This document shows positions 33,740 to 42,183 of a stretch of 53,031 nucleotides of DNA, piece by piece. The stretch comes from Anaeromyxobacter terrae. Its GTDB lineage: Bacteria > Myxococcota > Myxococcia > Myxococcales > Anaeromyxobacteraceae. The translations under genes and the position numbers were made by a program. Within the stretch, counting starts at the first letter, position 1, and every line of letters begins with the position of its first letter. The stretch lies in the NCBI RefSeq assembly GCF_022690685.1, contig NZ_JALCYY010000037.1, forward strand, positions 1-53,031. The letters run 5' to 3'. The notes under the pieces were generated by a model. The model saw only the letters and a program-made list of their open reading frames with translations, did not search any database and had not been told where the DNA came from.

Positions 33740-35224
33740 TCAGGGCCGCTTGCCGGGCGGCCGCTGCTTCGCCGGCGCGGGGGCCTTCGGCGGAGCCGGG
33801 GGGACGGGCGGCGTGGCCTCCGGCGGAGGCGCGGCCGGCGGCGGCGCCGGGACGATCTCCCCGAATGGCCGCACCTGCTCCGTCACCTGGGCCGGATCTC
33901 CCACCACCACCGCCGTCATCCGAGCGGGGTCGAGCCAGGTCTGCGCCATGCGCCTCACGTCCTCGGGCGTGACGGCGCGGACGTTCCTCACGTAGTCCTC
34001 GAGCCACCTCTCGCCGAGGCCGTGCAGGTCCACGAAGCGCAGGCGCGCGACGAGCCCGTCGCGATCGGAGGTCTGCAGGACGAAGGTGCCGGCGAGGAAC
34101 GCCTGCACCGCGCGCAGCTCCTCCTCGCGCGGCGCCTCGGCGCGGAGCCGCTCCACCTCGCCGAGGACCTCCCCGAGCGCCGCCCCCGTGACCGCCGTGG
34201 TGACGTCGGCGACCTCCGCCCAGTAGCCGGTCCCGGCGCGCACCGAGACGACGCTCGTGGGCGAGTAGGTGTAGCCCTTCGCCTCGCGGATGTTGGCGGT
34301 GATGCGCGAGGAGAAGTAGCCGCCGAGGAGCGTGTTCGTGACGGCGAGCTTCAGGTAGTCCGGGTGGACCGGATCGAGGACCGGCAGCCCGAGGTAGAGC
34401 GAGGACTGGACCGCGCCCGCCCGCGCGACGAGCTGGACGGCGCGGCGCGCCGCCGGTGCGGGCGGTGCGACCACGCGCGGCGTGCCGGGCGGGAGCGAGG
34501 CGAGCGCCGCGCGGATGCGGGCCTCGGTCGCGGCGCGGTCGAAGCGCCCGGCGACGTAGAGGTGCGCCCGCCGTGCCCCGTAGCTCGCGGCCTGGAAGGC
34601 CCGGGCCTCGTCGACGGTGTAGCCGCGGACGATCTCCGGGGTGGGGAGGAGCTTGCCGTAGGGGTGGTCCGGGTAGAGGGTCGCGAGGAACCGCTCCTGG
34701 GCGAGCACCTGCGGCTGGCTCCGCGCGATGGTGATCGAGCGGAGCGTGTCCTGCCGCACGCGCTCCACCTCGCGCGGCGGGAAGGCCGGGTTCATGGCCA
34801 CGTCGGCGACGAGCGCCACGAGCTCCGGGGCGAACTCCGAGAGCACCGTGCCGCCGACGATCGTCTCGTCGGGCGTCACGTTCGTCTCGATCGCGCCGCC
34901 CCAGCGCGCGGCGGCGCCGGCGATCTCGGCGGCGCTGCGCGTCTTCGTGCCCTCCGTGAGGAGCGCGGCGAGGAAGCTCGAGAGCCCGGTCTTGTCCGCC
35001 GGGTCGTCGCCCGTGCCGGCGCGGAACACGAGCGCCACGGTGGCCTTGGGGAGCTCACCCATCTCCACCAGCGTGACGGCGAGCCCGTTGGGGAGGGTGA
35101 AGTCGTGGGTCCGCGGCAGGCGGAAGTCCGCCGGCGGGCGCGGCGGCGGCGGCGTCTCCCTGGCAGCGGGCGCGGCGGGGGCCTGGGCGACGGCCAGCGC
35201 GAGGGCGGCGGCGAGGAAGGTCAT
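33740..35224 (-). CDS. M16 family peptidase-like protein lacking the zinc motif
   Basis: 494 residues from ATG 35224, which overlaps the stop of the upstream M16 gene (ATGA), so the two are translationally coupled. It has a signal peptide (MTFLAAALALAVAQAPAAPAA), two M16-type halves (HDFTLPNGLAVTLVEMGE, YTVDEARAFQAASYGARRAHLYVAGRFD) and a Pro/Ala tail. Where an active enzyme has HxxEH, this protein reads GLSSFLAALLTEGT: both histidines and the metal-site glutamate are missing. It does keep the C-half region with TANIREAKGYTYSP, the substrate-binding R/Y motif of M16 inactive subunits. It is therefore the expected non-catalytic partner of the 35221-36615 product, as in mitochondrial processing peptidase and bacterial M16B heterodimers. 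Confidence 0.93.
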   Translation of the reverse strand: MTFLAAALALAVAQAPAAPAARETPPPPRPPADFRLPRTHDFTLPNGLAVTLVEMGELPKATVALVFRAGTGDDPADKTGLSSFLAALLTEGTKTRSAAEIAGAAARWGGAIETNVTPDETIVGGTVLSEFAPELVALVADVAMNPAFPPREVERVRQDTLRSITIARSQPQVLAQERFLATLYPDHPYGKLLPTPEIVRGYTVDEARAFQAASYGARRAHLYVAGRFDRAATEARIRAALASLPPGTPRVVAPPAPAARRAVQLVARAGAVQSSLYLGLPVLDPVHPDYLKLAVTNTLLGGYFSSRITANIREAKGYTYSPTSVVSVRAGTGYWAEVADVTTAVTGAALGEVLGEVERLRAEAPREEELRAVQAFLAGTFVLQTSDRDGLVARLRFVDLHGLGERWLEDYVRNVRAVTPEDVRRMAQTWLDPARMTAVVVGDPAQVTEQVRPFGEIVPAPPPAAPPPEATPPVPPAPPKAPAPAKQRPPGKRP

Positions 35225-36615
35225 GGCGCTCTCCCCTGGTCCTTCGTCTTCACGAGGAACACGGTCCGGTTCGTCGGGCGGAGCCACTCGCGCGCCGTCT
35301 CGAGCACGAGCGCCGGGGTGACCGCCTCCAGCTCTCCCTCGATCCGGTTCACGCGCGCGGGATCGTCGTCGAAGAGCGCCTGCGCGGCGAGGAGGTCCAC
35401 GAGGCCGAAGCCCGCGAACTGCTCCATCTCGGCGTAGAGCGCGGAGCGCGCCTTCACCTTGGCGCGCGCGAGCGTCTCCGCGTCCACGGGCTTCTCGACG
35501 TACGGCGCGAGCGCCTCGTCGACGGCGCGCAGGAGCTCCTCCGCCCCCTTGTCCGCGTCGTGGAAGAGGTAGGCGATCTCCAGCATGGGACCCTGGTAGT
35601 TCCAGGGGTTCCCGAGCAGGTTCAGCCCGCCGGACACGTCGCCGGTGAGCCCCTTCTCCTGCACGAGCTTCTGGTAGAGCGCGGAGTCGCGCCCCTGGAG
35701 GATCATCTGGTCGAGGAGCACGAACGCCGCGTGCTCGGGCGTACCCCGCGGCGGCGCGTGCCAGGCGAGCGCGAGCGCGGGCCGCTCGGCGAGCGAATCC
35801 AGCTTCTCGACGCGCTTCTCCCGCTCCTGGCGCGGCTCGGTGAGGTCCGGCCGCGCGGGCTGCGCGGAGGGACGGATGTCGCCGAAGTAGCGCTTCACCC
35901 AGCCGAGCGCCTCCTTCGGGTCGAAGTCGCCCGCGAGCGCCACGACCGCGTCGTTCGGCGCGTAGTAGGTCTCGAAGAACTTCTGGACGTCCGGGAGCGT
36001 CGCCGCCTGGATGTCGGCGAGGTCGCCGTAGAAGTTGTGGGCGTTGTACCAGTTCTCGTTCGCGACCTGCGGCAGGTCGAGCCAGGGGAACCCGCCGTAC
36101 GGGCGGTTGAGGACGTTCACCTTCACCTCGTTCGAGACCACGCCCTTCTGGTTGTCGAGGTTCTCCTGCGTGACGGCGAGGCCGCGCATCCGGTCGGCCT
36201 CCGCCCAGAGGATCGTCTCGAGCACGTTCGAGGGGACGACCTCGTAGTAGTTCGTGAAGTCGAAGCGGGTGGACCCGTTGACCGTCCCGCCGTTCGACTG
36301 CACGAGCTTGATGAACTGCATCTTCCCGAGGTTCCGCGAGCCCTGGAACATCATGTGCTCGAAGAGGTGGGCGAAGCCGGTGCGGTCCTTCGGCTCAACG
36401 CGGAAGCCGATGCCGTAGTACACGCCGACCGCGACCTTGGGCACGCTCCGGTCCGGCGAGAGCACGACGCGCAGCCCGTTGTCGAGCTTGTGGTACTCGA
36501 CGGGCACGGCGAGGCGCGCGCCGGGCGGGTGGGCGGCGGGCGCGCGCGCGGCGCCGCGCGACGACGCGCAGCCGAGCGCGGCCGCGAGCGCGAGGACCAG
36601 CAGGACGGGCTTCAT
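35221..36615 (-). CDS. M16 family zinc peptidase, lipoprotein (catalytic partner)
   Basis: 464 residues from ATG 36615 (GGGAG seven nt upstream; a GTG two codons earlier is worse spaced). The leader MKPVLLVLALAAALGC has a lipobox-like end at Cys16. The zinc motif is intact: FAHLFEHMMFQG (H83, E86, H87), followed by NGGTVNGSTRFDFTNYYE and the downstream EADRMRGLAVTQENLDNQ with the third ligand region. The C-terminal half contains VALAGDFDPKEALGWVKRYF. Coupled by a 4-bp overlap to an M16 protein with a degenerate active site, so a two-chain protease in the periplasm or outer membrane is expected. Together with the gene at 1-1486, the window has three M16 proteins. Confidence 0.94.
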   Translation of the reverse strand: MKPVLLVLALAAALGCASSRGAARAPAAHPPGARLAVPVEYHKLDNGLRVVLSPDRSVPKVAVGVYYGIGFRVEPKDRTGFAHLFEHMMFQGSRNLGKMQFIKLVQSNGGTVNGSTRFDFTNYYEVVPSNVLETILWAEADRMRGLAVTQENLDNQKGVVSNEVKVNVLNRPYGGFPWLDLPQVANENWYNAHNFYGDLADIQAATLPDVQKFFETYYAPNDAVVALAGDFDPKEALGWVKRYFGDIRPSAQPARPDLTEPRQEREKRVEKLDSLAERPALALAWHAPPRGTPEHAAFVLLDQMILQGRDSALYQKLVQEKGLTGDVSGGLNLLGNPWNYQGPMLEIAYLFHDADKGAEELLRAVDEALAPYVEKPVDAETLARAKVKARSALYAEMEQFAGFGLVDLLAAQALFDDDPARVNRIEGELEAVTPALVLETAREWLRPTNRTVFLVKTKDQGRAP

Positions 36616-36733
36616 CGGCACTCCCTTCGCGGAGGCGCTCGCCTCCGGAGCCCCGAGCCATACCGGAGGTGACGTCGAGCGTGAACGGCCCGCTCGGGCC
36701 CCAGCGGGGGCCGATCCCGCCGCAGGCGGTCGG

Positions 36734-38053
36734 CTACAGCCCGAGGATGAGCCGCGCGGCGGTGAAGTAGATGACGATCCCGCAGACGTCGACGAGGGTC
36801 GCGATGAACGGCGCCGAGGCGCTCGCCGGGTCGAAGCCCAGCCGGCGGATGAGCATGGGCAGCATCGATCCCATGAGCGTGCCCCAGGTCACGACGAGCA
36901 CGAGCGAGCTCGCCACCGTGAGCGCGATGGAGGGGGTGCGCGGGCCGTACGTCCCGAACAGCCCCTGCCAGGCGAAGATGCGCAGGGAGCCGATGATCGC
37001 GAGGATGAGACCGAGGGCGAGCCCGGAGAGGACCTCCCGCCGGGCGACGCGCAGAGCATCCCGCACCGCCACCTCGCCGAGCGCCATCGCGCGGATGACG
37101 AGCGTCGAGGCCTGCGAGCCGGAGTTGCCGCCCGACGAGATGATGAGCGGGACGAAGAGCGCGAGGACGACCGCGCGCCCGATCTCGTCCTCGAAGCCGG
37201 CCATCGCGGTCGCGGTGAACATCTCGCCGATGAAGAGCGCGGCGAGCCAGCCCGCGCGCTTCTTCACCATGGCGAGGAAGCCCGTGTCGAGGTAGGGCGC
37301 GTCGAGGGCCTCCATGCCGCCGATCTTCTGGATGTCCTCGGTCGCCTCCTGCTGCACGACGTCGACGACGTCGTCGACCGTGACGATGCCCTGCATGCGG
37401 CCCTGCCCGTCCACGACCGGGATGGCGTTCACGTCCTCGTGCGCCATGATGCGCGCGACCGCCTCCTGGTCGAGCGTGTCCGGAACGCTCACCACCTCGC
37501 GCTTCATGAGGTCGGCGATGCGGCGGTCCGGCGGCGCGGTGAGGAGGTCGCGGAAGGACACGACGCCGACGAGCTTCTGGTCCGGGTCGAGCACGTACGC
37601 GTAGTAGATGGTCTCCGCCTGCTCGCGGGCCTGGCGCCGCAGGTAGCGGATCGCCTCGTCCACCGTCATCTCCGGGCGCAGCCGCGCGAAGCGCGGGCTC
37701 ATGAGGCCGCCGGCGGCGTCCTCGGCGTAGGCGAGGAGCGCGGTCACCTCGCGGCGCGCCACCGGGTCGAGCAGCTCGATGAGGCGGGGCCGCTCCTCCT
37801 CGGGCGTGTCCTGGATGACGTCGGCCGCGTCGTCGGGAGCGAGGAGCCGGATCCACAGCCGCCGCTCGGGGGGCGGCAGGGCGAGGAGCAGCGCCGCCTC
37901 GTCGGCGGGGGGCAGCTCGAGGAAGAAGTCGTCCGCCTCGGCGCGGACGAGCCGGTGGAACCCCTCGATCCGCTCCTCCCAGGAGAGGGCCGGCCAGGCG
38001 TCCCGGAGCTCCTCCGCCGTGAGCGGCACGTCGACCAGCTGTTCCGCGTCCAT
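36734..38053 (-). CDS. mgtE: Magnesium transporter
   Basis: 439 residues, the usual MgtE length. The N-terminal alpha-helical domain (superhelical repeats through LLALPPPERRLWIRLLAPDDAADV), two CBS domains (~135-255, LVGVVSFRDLL, INAIPV-type DVNAIPVVDGQGRMQGIVT) and five C-terminal transmembrane helices with the pore signature SSGGNSGSQASTLVIRAMALGEV are visible. Mg2+ bound between N and CBS domains closes the channel in the family. No M-box riboswitch is seen upstream. It stands alone downstream of a LEA-type lipoprotein on the same strand. Confidence 0.96.
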   Translation of the reverse strand: MDAEQLVDVPLTAEELRDAWPALSWEERIEGFHRLVRAEADDFFLELPPADEAALLLALPPPERRLWIRLLAPDDAADVIQDTPEEERPRLIELLDPVARREVTALLAYAEDAAGGLMSPRFARLRPEMTVDEAIRYLRRQAREQAETIYYAYVLDPDQKLVGVVSFRDLLTAPPDRRIADLMKREVVSVPDTLDQEAVARIMAHEDVNAIPVVDGQGRMQGIVTVDDVVDVVQQEATEDIQKIGGMEALDAPYLDTGFLAMVKKRAGWLAALFIGEMFTATAMAGFEDEIGRAVVLALFVPLIISSGGNSGSQASTLVIRAMALGEVAVRDALRVARREVLSGLALGLILAIIGSLRIFAWQGLFGTYGPRTPSIALTVASSLVLVVTWGTLMGSMLPMLIRRLGFDPASASAPFIATLVDVCGIVIYFTAARLILGL

Positions 38054-38163
38054 GCCGCTCCCTTCGCGACGCGGAGGCTAGTCTCGGGGTGGCAGTGCGT
38101 AAAGCGAAACGCTCCTCGTGGAGCGCGTCGCCGGCGCGGCCGCCTCGCGGGGCGGTCCGGTCG

Positions 38164-39003
38164 TCAGCGCCGGACCGGGACGGTCGCGTCGAGGTCGAGC
38201 GGGAGCGGGATGCCCGCCACCTCGGCGGTCCCGGCGATGCCGAGCCGGACCGGCGCGCCGCGGGCGAGCTCGGTGGCGGCGCGAGCGGCGCGCAGGACGT
38301 CGAGGCGCACCGGGATCGCGATCGTCTGCGCGCCGCCGCCCGCCACCCGCGCGAGCGCGGAGTCCCGCGCGCGCGCCACCTCGGAGCCCGCGAGCGACAG
38401 GGCGTAGTCGAGCCGCCCGGGCGGGAGGGGAAAGGCGTTCGGGTTCTTCACGCGGACCTTCACGTCGAGGGCCATCTCGGTGAGGGACGCCGTGCGGAGC
38501 GACACGCCCTCGAGCGAGAAGCTCGGCAGGCCCGGCAGCGCGAGGCGGTCGGAGTGCGAGACCGGCAGATCCACGACGCCAATGGGCGTGCGGACGCCCA
38601 CCTTGCCGGAGAGCCGGTAGGCGATCGCGTCGCGCCGGCTCGTGAGCAGGCCGACGATGCCCGGCACGTCCTGGAACCGGACGCGGACCGGGATGGTGAG
38701 CGGGGCGACGCCGTTCGCCGGGATGGCGAGCCCCCCCGGCATGTCGCCCGTCGCGATGCGGGTCCCCTCCACCTCGACCCCCCAGGCGACGCGGGCGACG
38801 TCGAGCCCGAAGCCGTTCGGGTTCTCGAGGTCGAACTTCACGCCGAGGGTGGCGCCCTCGAGATCGAGGGCCTCGACGGTCGCCGTCCGGAAGGTGAGCT
38901 TCGGATCCTTGAACGCGACGCGGGCGAGATCCGTGAGGCCCGCGCAGCCGGAGGCCGCGAGGGCGACGACGGCGAGAAGGGCGAGGGCGGCTGTCTTCTT
39001 CAT
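38164..39003 (-). CDS. LEA-type-2 (WHy) domain lipoprotein
   Basis: 279 residues from ATG 39003. The leader MKKTAALALLAVVALAASGC ends in a lipobox (Cys20). Two tandem copies of the LEA14/WHy-type immunoglobulin-like domain follow: first FDLENPNGFGLDVARVAWGV (~55-130), second VRVKNPNAFPLPPGRLDYAL (~175-265); each has the NPN signature. Bacterial members are outer-membrane or periplasmic lipoproteins linked to stress or phospholipid matters, but no defined role is known. Likely exported and carried by LolA. Its upstream region is shared with dnaB, which is divergent. Confidence 0.86.
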   Translation of the reverse strand: MKKTAALALLAVVALAASGCAGLTDLARVAFKDPKLTFRTATVEALDLEGATLGVKFDLENPNGFGLDVARVAWGVEVEGTRIATGDMPGGLAIPANGVAPLTIPVRVRFQDVPGIVGLLTSRRDAIAYRLSGKVGVRTPIGVVDLPVSHSDRLALPGLPSFSLEGVSLRTASLTEMALDVKVRVKNPNAFPLPPGRLDYALSLAGSEVARARDSALARVAGGGAQTIAIPVRLDVLRAARAATELARGAPVRLGIAGTAEVAGIPLPLDLDATVPVRR

Positions 39004-39146
39004 GGTGGGAAGTTCTAGCAGCGGGGGGAGTCGCGCCGCGAGGTGGGAGGCGGTCGCCCTCCGGCGTGGCACGGGCGCCCGATCCGCCGGCGGTAGCCCG
39101 CGCGCAAGGGACGGACGGTCCGGGCGAGGGCGGCATTCACGGCCCA

Positions 39147-39219
39147 TCCACACGCCGTCCACAGCCGCTCCACAGCGATCTCCCCCACGATTTCCGACGT
39201 TTTCCACCGGCCATCCACG
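39147..39219 (+). promoter_or_regulatory. Phased DnaA-box-like TCCACA cluster upstream of dnaB
   Basis: Exact TCCACA hexamers start at 39147, 39158 and 39169, each 11 bp apart; TCCACC starts at 39203 and TCCACG at 39214, again 11 bp apart. The best nonamers are CCATCCACA and TTTTCCACC, each 7/9 to the DnaA consensus TTATCCACA. All are on the same strand, in the non-coding stretch before dnaB. One helical turn per step would place bound proteins on one DNA face. Confidence 0.45.
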
Positions 39220-39259
39220 GTGATCCCGTCGGACGTCGCTGGTAGGCTGCGCCGGTTCC

Positions 39260-40684
39260 ATGGCCGAGCTCGATCCCGCCCGACGCGCCTCCGAGGCGCT
39301 CGTCGCCCCGCTGCGCAGCGCCCGCGACCTGCCCCACAGCCTCGACGCCGAGCAGGCGGTCCTGGGCGCGATCCTGGTCGAGGAGACCGCGTTCGACCAG
39401 GTCGCCGCGCTCATCAAGTCGGGCGACTTCTACCTGCTCCAGCACCAGCACGTGTACGCGGTGTGCGAGGAGCTCGCGCGCGAGTCGAAGACCCTCGACC
39501 CCATCCTCGTCCAGCAGCGGCTCGACGCGAAGGGGCTCCTCGGCAGCGCGGTTCCGCGCGAGCTGCCGCTCTCGCTCGCCCGCGCCATCGGCACGACCGC
39601 CAACGTGCAGCACTACGCGCGCGCCGTGCAGGAGCTCGCCCGGCTGCGCCAGATGATGCTCACCGCCCAGCGGGTGGTGGAGCGCGGCTACGAGGCGGGC
39701 CCGAACGTCCAGCAGTTCCTCGACTCCGCCCAGCAGGACGTCTTCGGCGCGGCGGCGGGCACCGGCACCGACACGCTGAAGAAGATCGCCGAGCCGGTGA
39801 TGCGGGCGATCGAGAACCTCGAGGCGGTCCAGAAGCGCGTCCAGGCCGGCCTCTCGCCCATCACCGGCGTCCCGACCGGCATCCAGTCGCTCGACAAGAA
39901 CACCCTCGGCTTCCAGCCGGGCACGCTCATCGTCCTTGCCGCGCGCCCGTCGGTCGGCAAGACCGCCTTCGCGCTCAACATCGCCACCCACGCGGCGATC
40001 AAGGCGGCGAAGAAGGTGGCGTTCTTCTCGCTCGAGATGCCCTCCGACCAGCTCGCGCTCCGCATGCTCGCCTCCGAGGCGCGGCTCGACTGGCGGCGGC
40101 TCTCGGCGGGTCAGCTCTCCGCCTACGACTGGCAGAAGATCGCCACCCACGCCGACAAGATCGGCGCCGCCTCGATCTGGCTCGACGACAACTTCGTCCT
40201 CACCCCGGTCGAGCTCCGCTCGAAGTGCCGCAAGCTGAAGCGCGAGAACGGCGGCCTCGACCTCGTGATGATCGACTACCTCCAGCTCATGCACGCCCCT
40301 TCGGACCGGGCGACCCAGTCGCGCGAGCAGGAGATCGCCACCATCAGCCGCTCGCTCAAGTCGCTCGCGAAGGAGCTCGAGTGCCCGATCGTGGCGCTCT
40401 CGCAGCTGAACCGGAGCGTGGAGAAGCGCAAGGGCGAGCCGCCGATGCTCTCCGACCTGCGCGAGTCGGGCGCGATCGAGCAGGACGCCGACATCGTCAT
40501 GTTCCTGCACCGGAACGACGAGGACAACAAGGACGTCCAGGCCGGCACGGCGAGCGGCGACACGCTCGAGGTGCAGCTCGTGGTGGCGAAGCAGCGCCAG
40601 GGCCCCACCGGCACGATCCCGCTCGTCTTCTTCAAGACGACGACCTACTTCGCCGAGATGGAGAAGCGGCGCGACGGGCCGTGA
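39260..40684 (+). CDS. dnaB: Replicative DNA helicase
   Basis: 474 residues. The hexameric helicase unwinds DNA ahead of the replisome. The N-terminal primase-interaction domain begins at LPHSLDAEQAVLGAILVEET; the RecA-like domain shows Walker A (LAARPSVGKTAFALNIA), the FFSLEMPSDQLALRML segment, Walker B (LDLVMIDYLQLM), and the C-terminal SQLNRSVEKRKGEPPMLSDL and ESGAIEQDADIVMFLHR. There is no intein or frameshift. The gap upstream carries a row of TCCACA motifs spaced by 11 bp that resemble DnaA boxes, so DnaA-dependent control is possible. It converges on an outer-membrane-like protein gene 34 bp away. Confidence 0.97.
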   Translation: MAELDPARRASEALVAPLRSARDLPHSLDAEQAVLGAILVEETAFDQVAALIKSGDFYLLQHQHVYAVCEELARESKTLDPILVQQRLDAKGLLGSAVPRELPLSLARAIGTTANVQHYARAVQELARLRQMMLTAQRVVERGYEAGPNVQQFLDSAQQDVFGAAAGTGTDTLKKIAEPVMRAIENLEAVQKRVQAGLSPITGVPTGIQSLDKNTLGFQPGTLIVLAARPSVGKTAFALNIATHAAIKAAKKVAFFSLEMPSDQLALRMLASEARLDWRRLSAGQLSAYDWQKIATHADKIGAASIWLDDNFVLTPVELRSKCRKLKRENGGLDLVMIDYLQLMHAPSDRATQSREQEIATISRSLKSLAKELECPIVALSQLNRSVEKRKGEPPMLSDLRESGAIEQDADIVMFLHRNDEDNKDVQAGTASGDTLEVQLVVAKQRQGPTGTIPLVFFKTTTYFAEMEKRRDGP

Positions 40685-40718
40685 GGCCGTCCGCCCCGCC
40701 CGAGGCCGGGGCTCTCTC

Positions 40719-41360
40719 TCAGCGCCGGCCGGTGCGGAGCGCCCCGCCGACGCCGATGAAGACGCCGGGCAGCATCGCCCTCCAGGCGTCCCGGAGCGGC
40801 ACCCGGCCCGCGGCGTCGGCGCCGGAGAACGAGTCCGCGAGCAGCGGCAGGCCGAGGTGGACCTCGGCGGCCACGCCCGCGGCCGTCGTGTAGCGGTAAC
40901 CGACGAGCGGACCGGCGCCGCACATGAGGTGCGGGCCGATGCGCCGGAAGTCGAGGACGCCGCCGATGAACAGCCCGCGCTCGAAGTCCCCCAGCGCGTA
41001 CCAGCGGCCCTGACCGCTGAACCCGAGCGCCCACTCCTCCGGGTAGCCCTTCACCGCCACGCTGCCGCCGCCGATCACCACCGCGGACGAGAGGCGGCGG
41101 CCCTCCGGCCGTCGCTCGATGCCCGCCTCGAGCCGCCAGCCGCGATCGCCGTCGAAGGGGTTCCCGGCGAGGCCGGCGACGTTGAACAGGAGAACGAGGT
41201 TGCGCTCGGGCGGCGGCCGCGTCGAGGGGACGGGGCGCTCCCCCCGCTCGATGAAGGGCACCTGCTCGCCGCGCGCGGGGAGCGGCGCCGTGGCGGCGAG
41301 CGCGACGGCCAGCACCGCCGCGGTGACGGCGCGGGAGCTCCGCGAGCGGTTCCACCTCAT
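40719..41360 (-). CDS. Hypothetical outer-membrane beta-barrel-like protein
   Basis: 213 residues from ATG 41360, with GAGGGGG six nt upstream; earlier in-frame starts (to 41381) lack this spacing. After a signal peptide (SRAVTAAVLAVALAATAPLPARG) comes a run of amphipathic strands (NLVLLFNVAGLAGNPFDGDR, GWRLEAGIERR, SAVVIGGGSVAVKGYPEEW, GLFIGGVLDFRRIGPHLM), and the protein ends in GVFIGVGGALRTGRR. The strand pattern fits an 8-10-strand outer-membrane barrel or OmpW-like protein. The last residue is not aromatic, so barrel assembly by BamA is uncertain. Function unknown. It lies downstream of the thiE-thiD operon on the same strand, 22 bp from its last gene's stop. Confidence 0.72.
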   Translation of the reverse strand: MRWNRSRSSRAVTAAVLAVALAATAPLPARGEQVPFIERGERPVPSTRPPPERNLVLLFNVAGLAGNPFDGDRGWRLEAGIERRPEGRRLSSAVVIGGGSVAVKGYPEEWALGFSGQGRWYALGDFERGLFIGGVLDFRRIGPHLMCGAGPLVGYRYTTAAGVAAEVHLGLPLLADSFSGADAAGRVPLRDAWRAMLPGVFIGVGGALRTGRR

Positions 41361-41382
41361 GCGCACCCCCTCGCGCCGCATT

Positions 41383-42183
41383 CTAGCGCGCCGCGCGGTC
41401 GAGGTAGCGCTCCACGGCGCGCTTACCTGCGCGCACCGCCTCCTCGAGCGACGCGCCGCGCGCGAGGAGCGCCGCGATGGTCGAGGCGAGCCTGCAGCCG
41501 GTGCCGCGCGCGGTCCCGCCGCGCCGGCGGCCGGCGATCCGCGTCACTCCGCCGCGCGTCACGAGCAGATCGAGCGGCGCGCCCGCCCGGTGCCCGCCCT
41601 TCACGAGCACCGCGCGCGCGGGGAGCGCGCGGGCGGCGCGCACCGCCGCGTCGTCCGTCGAGACGTCGAGGCCGGTGAGCGCCGCGAGCTCGGGCAGGTT
41701 CGGCGTGACCAGCCGGGCTCGGGCGAGGAGCGGCGCGAGCGCCTCGCCCGGCTGCTGGCCCTCGGCGTCGAAGAGCGACGCGCCGGAGGAGGCGGCGAGG
41801 ACCGGGTCGACGACGAGCGGGACCTTCTCGAGCGGGCGCTCGCCGAGCCGGATGGCGAGCGTACGGGCGAGCGTCGCGCCGGCGAGCATGCCGGTCTTCA
41901 CCGCCCGCGGCCGCTCGGCGCCGAGCACGAGCGCGTCGATCTGGGCGAGCAGGATCCCGGGGCTCGCAGGCTCGAAGCCGCGCGCGCCGCCCGGTCCCTG
42001 GGCGGTCAGCGCGGTCGCGACCGCCCAGCCCTCCGCGCCGACCGCCCGGATCGCCTCGACATCGGCGAGGAGCCCGCCGCCGCCGGAAGGATCGAGGCCG
42101 GCGACGACGAGGACGCGCGGCGGGGAGCCTCGCGCGGGCCGGGGCGCCCGCGCCGCCCTGGCCGCGGCGGCGCGCGCCCTCAC
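41383..42183 (-). CDS. thiD: Hydroxymethylpyrimidine (phosphate) kinase
   Basis: 266 residues from GTG 42183, which overlaps the TGA of the preceding amidotransferase gene (GTGA). ThiD phosphorylates HMP and HMP-phosphate to HMP-PP for thiamine synthesis. Ribokinase-fold motifs: substrate-site VLVVAGLDPSGGGGLLADVE (canonical SDPSGGAG is here LDPSGGGG), AVKTGMLAGATL, VPLVVDPVLAASSG, VTPNLPELAALTG, ARAVLVKGGHR and the anion hole GTARGTGCRLASTIA. The usual GTGCTLASA is slightly altered to GTGCRLAST, keeping the Cys. The first ~20 residues are an Ala/Arg extension. Last gene of the thiE-amidotransferase-thiD operon. Confidence 0.93.
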   Translation of the reverse strand: MRARAAAARAARAPRPARGSPPRVLVVAGLDPSGGGGLLADVEAIRAVGAEGWAVATALTAQGPGGARGFEPASPGILLAQIDALVLGAERPRAVKTGMLAGATLARTLAIRLGERPLEKVPLVVDPVLAASSGASLFDAEGQQPGEALAPLLARARLVTPNLPELAALTGLDVSTDDAAVRAARALPARAVLVKGGHRAGAPLDLLVTRGGVTRIAGRRRGGTARGTGCRLASTIAALLARGASLEEAVRAGKRAVERYLDRAAR

